From Alviniconcha marisindica (lineage: Eukaryota; Mollusca; Gastropoda; Provannidae), in the NCBI GenBank assembly GCA_018857735.1, contig JABMCL010000020.1, forward strand, positions 135,001 through 199,000: a stretch of DNA of 64,000 nt, written 5' to 3'. Below are positions 1 to 12,700 of the stretch, in pieces (the first letter of the stretch is position 1; every line of letters begins with the position of its first letter). Made by a program: the position numbers and the translations under genes. The notes under the pieces were generated by a model, which ran no database searches, was not told where the DNA came from, and was given only the letters and a program-made list of their open reading frames with translations.

Positions 1-669
1 GAGATTATTGACTAAATCTGATCGTCTTTCGAAGGTTACAGCTGACGCACAAATCCTAAGCTGGACTGAGAAAGAAAACAACACGACCATAAACACCACA
101 GGCAAGGCGACACTCAATGGCTGTTGTTCCATTTCCATGTAAACGGGCGCTGTCATTTGTTGTGATAATGGAACTGTCTAAAATTAGCAAAGCCCGAGAT
201 ATGCCCGTGTTTCTGACATCAAAGCCACCGCCTAGAATTAGCCACGCCTGAAAAATGCGTGGGCTTTTCAGTGCCGGAATCGAGGGGAGAGAGAGAGAGA
301 GAGAGAGAACTCGAACATTTTATTAACAAGGATTGTAGTTCAGGTTCAGTCAAACCCGTCTGAACTCATCCTTGCTGATATGATCAAATAAAATTCTGTA
401 TTTTTTACGAGGTCAATGAATAAGCATGTATATTTTTTTACATCCAGCCCTCGCCCAAACAAGGGACTATTCTAGATCTAATTATACAGGTACACATTTT
501 CTAAGCTGGCTACGACATACCGGTATGTAGATGGAATAAATGAAGCCGTTTAGACATCAAACATGAAATGAGACAGGCGGGAATGGGAATGGAAATATAG
601 GGCATTGAAATCATCAGTAGCAACCATTATTTGGTAGGTAAATGCGTGAAGAATGGAAAACAGAGAGAG

Positions 670-1353
670 AGAGAGTGAATGAGTGAATGAATGAATGAGT
701 GAATGAAGGAATGAATGAATGAATGCACTTTATTTTACGAGGGTAGTGAAGAAGACTCGAGGTCTTTTTACATCCAGCCCTCGCCCATGAGGGAAACTAC
801 TATTAACTAAGGATATAATGAGCTACAGTATGTTGAGTACACGTACATTTATATAAACCTTGTTGAAATGGACACCCGTAAACCGAGAAAGAAGTCGATA
901 ATGAGAAGAAGAAAAATTAAATATATAAATTAGTTAGATCTGTGTTATAAGAACATGTTTGTCATCGAAAACTACATGCACATAGAGCACAGACGCACAG
1001 AAGGTATGGGCTGCCTGAAGCAGCACAGCACAGGTTGGAAGCAGCACATGGAGAGATATATCTATGATCAATGGTTTCACGTAACACCTAAGAGAGATAA
1101 CATGAAGTATAAGACGCTTTTTAAACACCGAACAACTGACTGAACCCCTCAGTGCGCTGGGCAATGAGTTCCAGAGAGCAAGACCAGAATAAACCAGGCT
1201 GGACTTCAATAAATCTATCCTTGGTATTGGCACATTTAGCTTTCTTGGTGAATTCCTCGAACTTCGATTAATCAATAATTTTGTTAATAGGTAAATCGGT
1301 GCCTTACCTATACCCGATACAATTTTGTGCACAACACGCGCTTTATTACACAT
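670..1353 (-). mobile_element. 5'-truncated LINE: reverse-transcriptase C-terminus, 3' UTR and (TTCA)n tail
   Basis: On the minus strand an open frame from 1353 to 934 contains the pattern that closes many non-LTR reverse transcriptases: ...PIPRIDLLKSSLVYSGLALWN..., then LPSALR and ...FKKRLILHV. After its stop there is a short 3' UTR containing AATAAA on the minus strand, then a (TTCA)n tail, read as (GAAT)n on the plus strand around 678-725. A tail of short tandem repeats instead of poly(A) is usual for several LINE clades. The endonuclease and polymerase core are missing, so this is a dead 5'-truncated copy. The clade cannot be assigned from the tail alone. Confidence 0.7.
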
Positions 1354-1387
1354 TAGTCTAGAAGACTGGTCAAGAGAGAGAGGAGAG

Positions 1388-1460
1388 AATGAATGAATGA
1401 ATGAATGAACTTTATTTTACGAGGGTAGTGGAGTAGACAGAGGGTCTTTTTACATCGACT
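1388..1460 (-). mobile_element. Short 3' end of the same LINE family
   Basis: A (GAAT)n run is followed by the same 3'-terminal sequence as at 720-775 (ctttattttacgagggtagt, then a 'gtctttttacatc' block). It is a second, extremely 5'-truncated copy in the same orientation, about 0.65 kb from the first. A more diverged copy of the same terminal block lies around 400-465. Confidence 0.6.
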
Positions 1461-1505
1461 AATTCTACTGATACTACACAAACACATATATTTCAGATAC
1501 ACCAA

Positions 1506-1673
<168 letters not shown>

Positions 1674-1747
1674 GATGCACATGCATGTCTTGTTTTGGAA
1701 AGCGGGAGAGGGCACTATATACACTACTACAATGATTCCTGCATTAA

Positions 1748-1979
1748 CCCCTTCCCTGCCCAAGCCTGTGATAAAATTCCCGGGCTGAACAATGCACGCA
1801 CACGCCTGCAAACAGTATGTTTTCCAGGTCCTACAACAAATCTACTTTCAGTTCTGCGCGTTTTGATGGCAAACCCTTTCCGGCATGTGTAATGCGAAAA
1901 AGAAAACAAAAATGTTTCAGGATTTGAAATTTCACTCTTTTACTGGTCCTTTTCAAGTGACATCATGGCAGTAAAAGGG
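1748..1979. mobile_element. Small TTAA-flanked MITE, piggyBac-like
   Basis: The segment is flanked by TTAA at 1744-1747 and 1980-1983. Its ends are imperfect inverted repeats: CCCCTTCCCTGCC on the left, and the complement of GGCAGTAAAAGGG on the right. TTAA target sites with termini starting CCC are typical of piggyBac-class elements. At about 230 bp it has no coding capacity. A diverged relative lies in reverse orientation around 3960-4215. Confidence 0.55.
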
Positions 1980-2289
1980 TTAAAGGAGTGAGACGGAGGA
2001 AGAGCAATGTGCACTTTCTCAGTAACGATTACTTGTCCAGGGCAAAAATAATTATTGACCGGCGGTATCCACAAACTGCAGGAGATGAGAAGCGCAGCTT
2101 TGGAGGCACACTCCTAGCCTGCTTCCCAACACCCTTCCTCTGTTGATGTTAAAACCGATGCCTGGAGCTTGCTTTGAAAGTAAACCGAACCGGAATCGAA
2201 CCCCTGACCATAATTATAGTCCTGCGTCACCGAGGTTGCCAGTCTCAGTAGCCGCACCTTTTACCGCCAAGCCACATCCGTTCGTGGTA

Positions 2290-2500
2290 GAATAAACGCA
2301 GGCTATGGCAGTGAAATGCGTTTCTTGTGGGGGCTATATACTGGAGCCTCTATCCACATGCAGTAACTTCCGAACAAAACGGTCCAGTGGTGAGCGCTCT
2401 TTCTCTTACCAGGCTCCATTTATCTGGAACCAATTCCCTGTTTCTGTCCGCCATTCTACCTCTGTCAGCTCTTTCTTCAGTTCGATTGCCCTGGTATGCG

Positions 2501-2595
<95 letters not shown>

Positions 2596-2629
2596 CTTGA
2601 GTGTATGTGTGTGAGTGTGTGTGTGTAAC

Positions 2630-2674
<45 letters not shown>

Positions 2675-2760
2675 TTTGACAATATGTACATTTAAAGAAT
2701 ATGTAAGCTCTTAGGGCATGTGCTGGATAGGCGCTCTAAGTATCCATTATTATTATTAAC
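2290..2760 (+). mobile_element. LINE fragment: RT C-terminus plus 3' UTR, interrupted by a (GT)n expansion
   Basis: The plus-strand frame at 2305-2490 reads ...RSSGERSFSYQAPFIWNQFP... then VRHSTSVSSFFSS, matching the C-terminal 'FSYxAPxxWNxLPxxxRxxxSxxxF' block of CR1/L2/jockey-like reverse transcriptases. After the (GT)n tract the sequence gtaagctcttagggc...ggataggcgctctaagtatccattattattatta looks like the 3' UTR and short-repeat tail of such elements. The coding part is truncated and broken. Confidence 0.65.
2505..2671. repeat. (GT)n microsatellite
   Basis: About 165 bp of GT dinucleotides with two 'taacttg' interruptions. It sits between the coding relic and the 3' UTR of a LINE fragment. 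Confidence 0.95.
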
Positions 2761-3699
2761 TCGACCTTCATACTAATACTACGGAAATAGTCAGTCTTAG
2801 CCTCAAATCAGTGTTGAGTCTCGGCTCGGTTGACTTCCGTATGCCCGAAACATTTCAAGACCAGAATCAACGGGGGAGAGCCCGTGCTGCATGGTCAGTC
2901 ACAGCTGCCTATGCTGCGTGGCTTCATCTGCCAGCTCAGATTGATGCAATCACGAAGAAATCTGTGTTCACGAGACGCCGCTACCGATTGTTTGTTGTTG
3001 TTTGCTTTTCGGTTTTCTGGTTCATTCGTTTTCCAACTGCTTGCCGCTACAATCGCGTTCTGGGGATGAGCGGTTTGGGTTTTTAGTGCATGCAACAAAT
3101 TGATGTAACGTTTCATTGGCGTTTTGGCCATTTTCTCCGCGATTTACTTGGATCGTAAAGGATAGCGGGGAAAATACCGACAGACCGCTTCGCTCTCAGC
3201 CATTCCTTTCGCTGTGTTATTGACCCTCTGTTTCTCTGTCTGCGTGTGTGCCCAATGTCACAGTATGTGAGCGTTGCGTGTTTGTGGGCGTTAGTGTGGG
3301 GCCGAGGGTGGGGGTGGGGGGAGGGGGGCATACCAGGCTCCCTCTCAACACTAATGGACACAAGCAAAATACGAGATAACCGTTCCGGCCGCTACACCCA
3401 AACAGACCAGATAATTCCGGCACAAATAGATCTAGATACCATTCATTTCAGAAATGTCCAAAGCTGTAATGTCTATTAGTGTCATTCAGATGAGGAATCT
3501 CGTATTCATATTTTGTTGAAATGATCGGCCCGTCAGTAGGACGTCATGGGTTTAAAGTAGTTAGTAATAAAATTTAAAAAATCATAAACATTTTTCTTGT
3601 GTTTTTTTAAAGCAAACGCTCAGTGGACTCCCAAATACATTGTAATTATTTCTCGTCTAATTCTAGTCATACGAAGTCACGTGAGTATCAGCGCATGCG

Positions 3700-3905
3700 T
3701 CAAGGAAGACGATGATGATGATGATGATGAAGTGATGCTTAATGTCCTCAGATGTCAGTTGACATATTAGGGACAAGTTGTGACCAATGCCGAAGCACGG
3801 TTCAATAATTCTTTACGTCCACGGAAACCAGAAGGCTCGTTAGGACGGACAGCTCAGGACGGCCACCTCGACTCTCACACAGCTCCTGAACTATGACCAG
3901 TCTTT
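3700..3905. repeat. Interspersed repeat, 'gctttacgtccacggaaacc' family
   Basis: After a (GAT)n run the sequence reads cttaatgtcctcagatgtc, then a block containing tttacgtccacggaaacc, agaaggctcgttaggacgg and ccaggacggccacctcgac-like text. The same blocks recur at 59537-59760 and 59850-60035, and in part at 59180-59270, 61066-61135 and 40950-41005. No coding capacity is seen. Two copies of 'aaagcaaacgctcrgtggactc' (about 3611 and 3919) bracket this copy, suggesting a duplicated flank. Confidence 0.7.
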
Positions 3906-3959
3906 TCTTCTTTTTATAAAGCAAACGCTCGGTGGACTCACACATTGTCAATTATTTAC

Positions 3960-4215
3960 ATCCAATACTTTTTCAAACTCATGGCATTGTCCCTTTCATT
4001 GCCACGATGTCACTCGAAAACGACCTATCATAATGCGAAATTTCAAATCCGGCCAATTCTCGCGTCAGCAACTGAAAGGATTTATATTAAAACGCGCGAT
4101 ATTAAAAGTAGATTTGTTTGACATAGGTCCGGAAAATATACTGCTTGCAGGTCTATCTGTGCATTTTTAAGCCCGGCTGAAATGTTAGCGGCTGGGGTAG
4201 TGAAGGCACTGAGAA
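3960..4215 (-). mobile_element. Diverged relative of the 1748-1979 MITE
   Basis: The reverse complement contains the ordered blocks tgcaagcagtatattttcc, aggtc-like and caaatctacttt, as in 1800-1850, and begins with a 'cccttctcagtgcc' terminus. No intact TTAA pair was identified. Family assignment rests on this blockwise similarity only. Confidence 0.4.
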
Positions 4216-4295
4216 GGGTTACTAGTATTAAAGTGAAAAGCTCAAAACAGATTATGATTATGCATCTGTCTCCAAGAGAAAAGCCAGAGTTCAAC

Positions 4296-4515
4296 TTCAA
4301 GCTTTTGTCACAGTTCTAACTTTTGTCTCAGTTCAAGCGACGTTTTCGTCACAGTTCAAGTGAAGTTTTTGTCACAGTTCAATGACGTTTTCGTCACAGT
4401 TCAAGCTTTTGTCACAGTTCAAGTGACGTTTTCGTCACAGTTCAAGCGAAGTTTTTGTCACAGTTCAAATGACGTCAAGTGACATTTTCTTCACAGGTCA
4501 AGCTTTTGTCATACG
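4296..4515. repeat. Minisatellite with a 'gtcacagttcaagtgacgtttt' unit
   Basis: About ten degenerate copies of a 20-24 bp unit (gtcacagttcaag followed by tgacgtttt or cgaagttttt) run head to tail. Variation is mainly g/c and c/t changes plus short deletions. Confidence 0.85.
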
Positions 4516-5280
4516 TCAGTTATGTGTACAAGTGTGTGTGGGCATGCGTGTATATGCGTGCGTGCATGCTTATTTGGTTGTGTATGTGTGCGTGGGTGTG
4601 TTCTGAAGGAAAGGGATTTATAACTGGCATTATGTTCAATGCTGCACTAATGCAGTTCCAAGCCCGAAATAGTTTATAAAGAGCATGGATCTGATTGCAT
4701 GCTGTGATTGTAGGCTCATTGCATTAGCATTGTGATCAATATGGATTTTGATGGCAGTTGTAGTAACGGATAGAATTTTACGTGCGAGGGTGTATGTGGC
4801 CAATGCATTTAAACAAACAAAAAATTGTGGGTGTAGGTGTGACTGTATTTGTGGGTGTGCGGGTGTTGTTTTGGCTCTGAATGTAGAGGCGGTGAAGAGC
4901 AGGAATGAGTAATGACTGTGCACTTAATCGATCTCGGAAGCCGTTTACTTGTATACTTTATGTTAAATTGTGTGATTGTCCTTTTTGTGTGGAATATTAG
5001 AATTGAATAATAAAAGTACTTTTGTATTTTATTTCCTTTCACGCAAACTGTAATATGGCTTTTTTGATCTGATTTTTAAAACTGCCCAACCTACTTCCAG
5101 TTCTGTGTTTCCCATTTTATACATGCCACATCCAAGATCAATGTGTGAAAAAATGCCAGTGTTCAGACTACCAAGGCCAGCCGGACCCAAATTATTACCT
5201 TCCTCAATAAGTGGATCAGCTGTGTAAGGGGCTCACAGTTACAACACACACACACACAGTTTTGTTGTTGTTTCTTTTCG

Positions 5281-5286
5281 TTTAAT
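5281..5286 (-). terminator. Candidate poly(A) signal of hspd1
   Basis: ATTAAA on the minus strand, about 1.44 kb downstream of the hspd1 stop codon and followed by T-rich sequence in the sense direction. It is the best hexamer seen in this direction, but alternatives cannot be excluded without transcript data. Confidence 0.35.
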
Positions 5287-6724
5287 AATGAACAATCTGC
5301 ATAAATCCACACATCTAATACACAGCCATGTTTTCTACATTATCAGAACCATTCACTACAAGTGCCCATTCATTTCTCGCATCTTGCTAAAATCCTGCCA
5401 TAGCTTTCACACCATAAATGCCATGATAACTGTGCTGAACTGAATTTATGATTATAGTTTTCATGCAGCAACCCAAAATGCAAACAGATTTTGGAAAACA
5501 GAAATGAACCCAAACGAGTTTAAATTCAAAAGTAAAAATGAAAGACAAAAGAGTTGAACAAGAACATTACAAACTACTGACATATAAAAAAGCAACAGCT
5601 ATCCAGTCTAGGGATAACAGCGTACATAAATTGAAGCACATGTGTGAAAGCCACACAAACCTGTGATAATTTCGAGAACTTATTAGACAACAGTTTTCAT
5701 TCCCAAGTGATAATTTTTGCAGTTACTGCCACCTAAAGAGGAAAGAATGTGGAAGAAAAACTGGCACTGTTTAAAATATATATCTCCTTAAAATTATTGA
5801 ATATCTTGTAATACACCCTCCTTCATACTGAAGCCATTCTCACCACCCTTTAACAATTAACATAATACAACTATGTATTCTTGTTAAAATGTGCACATCC
5901 ATGACTATTGTCACATCAGTTATAAACTGCAGATTCACAAGTCTGGTCCCTTTAGTATTTTCAACCCCTGAAGATCATGTACATATAAATCACGACTGTG
6001 GGGTCAGTTGGGTTATTTTAAAGGGACATTTAAATGGGCAAAAAATCCTCCAATTAGCAAAAGCTCTCTCCAAACAGAATGACTGCCCTGGTCTATCAAA
6101 ACTAATTTCAATCAAACAGTCAATTTTAATCTCTACCAAACTCTGAAGTACTTTTTTTGAGTCATGAGAGGCATTCTGGATGTTAATGTTGGTTCTTTTT
6201 GCTGCAAAACAAAACTAACGCATCTGGTTGCTGCTTTTTAACTGGTGAAGTCAGCACAATGAAGATGATGACACCACCTCATGACATGGATAATGCCAAC
6301 GGGTTTCAAGAGGTGGAAACACAGACAAATCATTTGCTCTCTTCCTCGACTGTCCAGCTATTCTGAGCATCAGTTGAATTGATGTATACTTCCACACACT
6401 TTTGTACAAAGTTGCCTGGGTTTGGGGGGATTGTTTGTTTCTTTGTCAGTCAAGACACACACACACAGGCAGGTTCATCATCTTTTTGCAAATCCGCTGC
6501 CCAGAGAGAGACAAAAACGGACACAAGTCACTCTGAACTGTAAACGTCAACTTGCAGCCTTTTGCCTTCCCTTCTGGGACAGCAGCAGTGTATTCACCAA
6601 GCTCTCCAAGTCTGTACAGAGATGCTGCATACAGAATAAAGCCCTCCACATAGCCGTCTCAAGCTGGGCTAGCACACAGCCCACCTGTAACATAACCCGT
6701 TGGAAGCAGAGCAGCAGGAGCGGC

Positions 6725-9700
6725 TTAGAATCCCATTCCGCCCATGCCACCCATACCACCGCCCATGCCACCCATACCAGCCATGTCCGCCTTCTCTTCC
6801 TTAGGGAGCTCTGTGATAACGGCTTCTGCTGTGGTGAGCAGCGAGGCGACACCAGCTGCATCCACCAGGGCTGTCCTCACCACCTGTTTAGACAAATTAC
6901 AGGTAAACCCCATTAGAACGCTGATCAGACTGCATTAGGCACATGCACCAACTTGACCAAGTGATGATGCTAGCACTAACTGGAGCACAGTTTAGCCCCT
7001 TTAACGCTCATGTGATGGTTATGTTACCTGAACATGAACAATCTTTGCTTAACCCACTTGGCCCCAGACCAGCCGCTGCCCTTTCGCTACAAAATCCCCA
7101 TGCGAAGGGAAGTAACTGTGACAAATGATCCCGATATACAACTTTGAAAATCAATAGTAAACACCAAACAAAAGTTTCAGCTCACTTCATATTTTTCCCA
7201 GTTTGTGAATACAGTGTTTTTGATCAGCATCCAACAGGTTTTGATTTTTTTAACTAAAAAATAAAAGCATAAAAAAATCCTAAGTCAGAAATGTCCGCAT
7301 CTGAAGGGGGCCTATGGGGTAACCGACTTTGCAAATTTCCAGTTTGAATCTCCAAAGATGAAGCTCCGTGAGTTTGTTAGGGTGCCCACGGTAAGCAACT
7401 GAGCCAAAATTGCAGTTCAAATCTCAAAGGATGAATCTCCGACGCCACTGCTAACAGCAGGGCTTTTGTTTATTTTCAGGCATCTACCGCGTGTCCACCT
7501 TGCAACTTTGGAAATTGACAGCGTCTCTCAAACTTCGTCGAATTTTGAACAAAGGACATCGCCGGAAGTAGTAAACAATAGCGGAAATGAGGCTACAAGT
7601 CTCGCGAGAATCCCATTCCTCTTTGCATAAGCCAAGATGCTAATATGGATCGTCTGCTAGCCGGCCGCTACCAGGCGGTCTGGGGTTTCACGGTAAGGAA
7701 AAAGAGCGGGCGGTGACAGGCGATCTGGGGCCAAGTGGGTTAAACCAAGCATCATCACAGAATTTTAATCCAAACTTGTGCAGTAACAAAGCATATTGTG
7801 ACAAAGGTGATTAGGTCTCCTGCAGTAGATTAAACCTTTATAATGAGCCAGGACTGGGAACTTTGATACTGAGGGTTCAAGGAAATGCAGACAGACAAGT
7901 CCATGATGTGCAAAGCCCCATGCTGACAAAAAATAGCAGAACTAATCACTTAGATGCACCCGACCAACACAGAATGCTGACAGTCCATCCCTCTGTAAAT
8001 TAGGCCAGTCCAGCTGAGGGGATACAGTAATGTCTTTGTAACTGGGCGGGCAGTGAGAGGCATCCAAGCGGATTCCTTCCTTTATTTCCAGTTACCTTGC
8101 AACTGCACAGCTTGGATTATCTCCCTTAATTGGGCTACCACCCAAAACAACCACCCTTATTCACTACTGCGTTTGATTCAGAACCACTTTAGTAGTTTCA
8201 CAACTACTATGATACCAAGATGCAAAAGTACAAAATAAGTGCCCATAGCCATGATGTCAAAATAAGGTCAAAATGCTCCAAAATATGAGCAATGTCCTTC
8301 AGCTTCAACTCAAGTCTGAGGTTTACTTGACAGACAGGAAGAGAAATTAGATAATTATGCTATGGTGCATACTGCACTGTTATGCACAGAGTTCATTCAT
8401 GCCTGTAGGGGTGTCCACAGGGTAACCGACTTTGAAAAATTTCCAGTTCGAATCTCCAAGATGAAGCTCCCTGAGGGATTCTGAGTGCATATCACATGCG
8501 TTAAGATTAAGCAGTTAAAAATCACTTCCCAAGCCAAAGAGGCTTCACAATTACAACCAGTAAACTGACCACATGTCACAATTTCAGCAGTATCTACAGA
8601 TCAACTGGGCTTGCTAGATAACAAAACTGTACTGCTACAGCAGCACAGCCTACATTCTACAAAACCCGACTTGTATTAACCAGCAAAAATGAAACAAGAG
8701 AAATGAGGGAAGAAAAAAAAAGACTGGAAAGGATGAGGAAAGCCAGAGGAAATTAGAAGGGGAAAAAAAGCCAATTTCGTAGCATGTTTAGAGCAGCCAA
8801 GTGCATGCATACCTTTGTGGGGTCAACGATTCCACTTTCAAAAAGATTGGTGTACTTGTCGTTCATCGCGTCATAGCCCACATCCCCCGTCTCATTCATG
8901 ACTTTTTCAACAACCACATGGGCATCCACTCCTGCATTCTTTGCTATCGTCAGGGCTGGCATGCGAAGAGCTTTGCTGACAATGTCCACCCCTAGGTGCC
9001 AAAACATGAAGGGAAAAAAAACGAAAACATTCCAACTCAGTAATAAACAAAACAGACACACAAGAAGTACAAGCAATTTACACATTCCAACATATTTCTT
9101 TCTGTTTTTGTTGACTAATCTTTTCTTTTCACTCTTATGACTTTGAAAACAGTGCTATGAACCAGACAATGCAACAACTGCAATGGTACTGCTTGGCACC
9201 AGTCTCTTAACCCGCATGGTCTGCAACAAGGGCACAAGCAGCAAGATGACGACAAATGTGTGCACCTGACAACAGTAACCGTTCCAACAGAACCATACCT
9301 ATCTACTGATTACTGACAACAGTAATGGGCCCTCTTAACCTAGCACAAAACTGCATCATGGAATGCCTTTGAAAACTTCTCCAAGGCCTTTCTTCACTAG
9401 AAGTACTTCCCTAGTCTTGTTTTGCAAAGTCCTTTCACAAAGTGGCGGAAGATGACCACACGGCACATCTGATTGGCTAGATGACCACACGGCGCATCGG
9501 ATTGGCTACTGGGCTAGTCAGATGGTTGAATCAAATGGCTTCAGCGATGAGACCATAGTCTCATCGCTGAAGCCATTTTGATTCAATCATAAGACACTTG
9601 GCTAATTTTATATTAAGAACTGAAGCAACTGAAGGCACACTGGCAAAGTTGGCCTTTGACAAGTCAGCTTACCTATCTGTTGATCCGAGTTGTCCGTCTT

Positions 9701-12700
9701 GAGGGTTTTCAGTGCAGGAATACAACGCAACAGAGCGGTGCCACCACCAGCAACAATTCCTTCCTCAACAGCAGCTCGTGTGGCATTCAAGGCATCGTTG
9801 ATGCGATCTTTCTTCTCATTCACCTCCACCTCACTTGTGCCACCAACCTGCCAGAGAGAAGTTGTCTTTGTCTTTCAAAAACAAGTCCGCTACGCATGCA
9901 AGGGCATGAATTTCTCTGAAAGGGACATTTTGTCCTTGGGGTGAGGGTCACAGAAATTGAAGTTATCACAACAGGAATCTAGATCAAGAAAAAGTCACTT
10001 TTCTTTACAACTAAATCCTTCCTCATTTCGGTGGTTTGTTCTGGGCACTGCACAAAAACAGAATTGTTCAGACATTTGTCTGCATGTTTACCAAGAGGGG
10101 TCCTCTTCTTCTTTTCTCTTGTCCTAAAAAATCTGACATCCCAAAAGGACAAAAATATTAATTAGAGGTTGGCAGGTTAATGACTTGCAATAACAAATCC
10201 ATTCCATCTACGGGCCTGTACTGATCAATAGACAGCCTCGAATGCCAAATCCTTGTATCTCTCTTGATACACTTTAAAACAGGCTTTATTTCATGAATCA
10301 AAACAGAAAATCTCCACAGAATGAGGTGCTGAACAGGCCTCAGAGCACTCGTTTTTCTCAGGCTCAACCACTGAAGAGATCACCATCAGGACCAACCACC
10401 ACTCTTGGAAAACACTTGGGAACACTTTTCTCCCTAAATCTATTGCCCTGATATAACAGCCCCAGTTGACTGGGCATTCCAAACCAAATTACTTACTCAC
10501 TTACCCTAGATCTAGGTACATTTTCATTTATAAACCACTATACAGATACTGTCAGCTTACACCATTCTTACATTCATCGACTACGGAACATTTTTTCTTT
10601 CTCAGTCACTGTACTTAGGAACCTCGAAGTCCAACCACATACCAGCTGACACCATTCTCAGAGCCAGTAACTACGTGACCTTATGACAGATTTGCCATAA
10701 TGGGCAAAACAAAATGTACACACTTTCAACTGGTGCACATGCCGACAAACAACATGTACAGAATGTTAAAAATGAGGCAATGCTGTCGCATCTTTTACAT
10801 CCTCTGCCACAATGTAACCCTATGACAGAGGGAAGAGAAGATGCAAAATATCTGCAACTGTGACAAGTGCAGATCTCATCTGGTGACAGAGAGCTCAGAT
10901 ATCACTTTCACAATGGTCCAATCACCAAAAAACCTCACAGCCCTACAAACAGCAATCCTGATGGAGCAAGATCACACTCAAAAATACCACTGTCACTGAA
11001 CCTGACAGTTTTAGCCACACCCTCCTTTAATTTTCACATATCTTGCAGAAATCAGAACTTGCCAGCTAAGTCAAAACAAAAACAAGAAATTTTCTTCCAA
11101 ACATGTCAGGCACTGGTTAAACACACCATAACTGAAACCAGAGAAGTACACTTTCATTTTTCACTGTTCAACTGTTGTCTAACTTGTTTAATTGTTGTCT
11201 GCTTGAAAAGAGGGCTTAGCCTGAAAATAAACAGCTGTTTTGAATTGTCATATTAAATGAGTGTTCCTTTTAACCTTTTATGCGTTTGGATCTTGCTCAG
11301 CCAAGAATAAACACTCCAAACGACCATTACACAAACCCCGTTATCGCCATGTCTTTCTCGACTCACAGAGCTAGACACTCACCTTGAGCACAGCCACTCC
11401 ATTGGACAGCTTCGCTAATCTCTCCCCCATCTTCTCCTTCTCATACTCTGAGGTGCTGAGCTCAATCTCGTCCTTGATCTGCTGCACACGCCGCTCAATG
11501 GTTGCTTTGTCACCCTTACCCTGCAGAGTGCAAAATCCAAACTTGAGAAGTCTGGCAAAGCTCATCTCTGGGGGGGAAATGTACTTCACGTGTCAATGAG
11601 GCATCTTTCACTGTCTAACAACAACATGAAGCAGTAATCCCTTTGTCAATCGGTATCTAAACACAAATCACAATGGTTGCAGCTTCCACGGTATTTCCCA
11701 CACAGGCCAGCATCAGGAGTAACTGTGTTCATCAACATTTCATAACGGCAGTCCACAACCAACCAAGTGGAATGTATCCGACTGTGAGCAGAGCCGCCTA
11801 CCACAGCAGAGTCACTTTCAAAATTTGTTCAACCGATTTTCATTTATCATCAGGCCTATTTATATCAATCATTTACAAGACTGTGTTTGTTCACGTTTTT
11901 TGTTTGCTTGATTATAGGCAAGGAAGATTTGGGGGGGGGGGGGGGGGGGGGGGGTAGTGTCCACTTAGAGAACAATCTGTGTTAGGAGGCAGTAAACAGA
12001 TTGCAATGTCCTGCCAACCTGGCAGAATTAAGCAGCACTTACCTTCATGAGCAGAGTGTCATCCTTTGTGACGGTCACCTCTCCCACCTGGCCAAAGTCC
12101 TGCATCTGAATGTCCTCCAACTTGTACAGGTTGCCTTCATCACCAAACACCTGCACGCACCCACACACACCACCAGCCTTAGTCCCAGGACAATTGATGG
12201 TATTCAGCAACCACTCTCCTCCACACAGTCCAATGCACAAATTTTGTTTGCTTCATTACCTGAAATCAGAACTTTTTTTCTCTGGGAAACTTTGGGTAAC
12301 TTTCCCCTAAAAAAGAAAGTTAGCCAGTTGTGGTAGTCTGGCACAATTCACTGACTGCAAATACAAGAGCAAGAGGGAAGGGGGGAAGTGACAGAGAATG
12401 TACATGTGCATGCATGGATGTGTGTGTTGAGCGTGTGTGTGTGTGTACCAGATGTTTATGCCTCACACCGGATGAAGACCAGCATGAGGAAAGTGATCAG
12501 CTGGTATTGCTATAGCACCATTAGATTACCACTGCCAGTACATCAACATAGCTGTGGGGAAGTCGGTGCTCTTTCCTCACTTAGTGATCCACCGAACAAA
12601 AGTGACAGTTAACAGAAATAAAAATTGCATGTTCAGACATTACGTAAAGTTTATAAAAGACCCCCCCCCAAAATCAAAATATAATCATCAAGGTTACTTA

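Noticed and set aside
2305..2691. Cys-Val and Thr-His repeat proteins over the GT tract
   Set aside because: Dinucleotide artefact, apart from the short LINE RT C-terminus at its start.
6422..6916. 164-codon plus-strand ORF
   Set aside because: Antisense shadow of hspd1 exon 13, whose Gly-Met repeats read as Pro/His-rich on the other strand.
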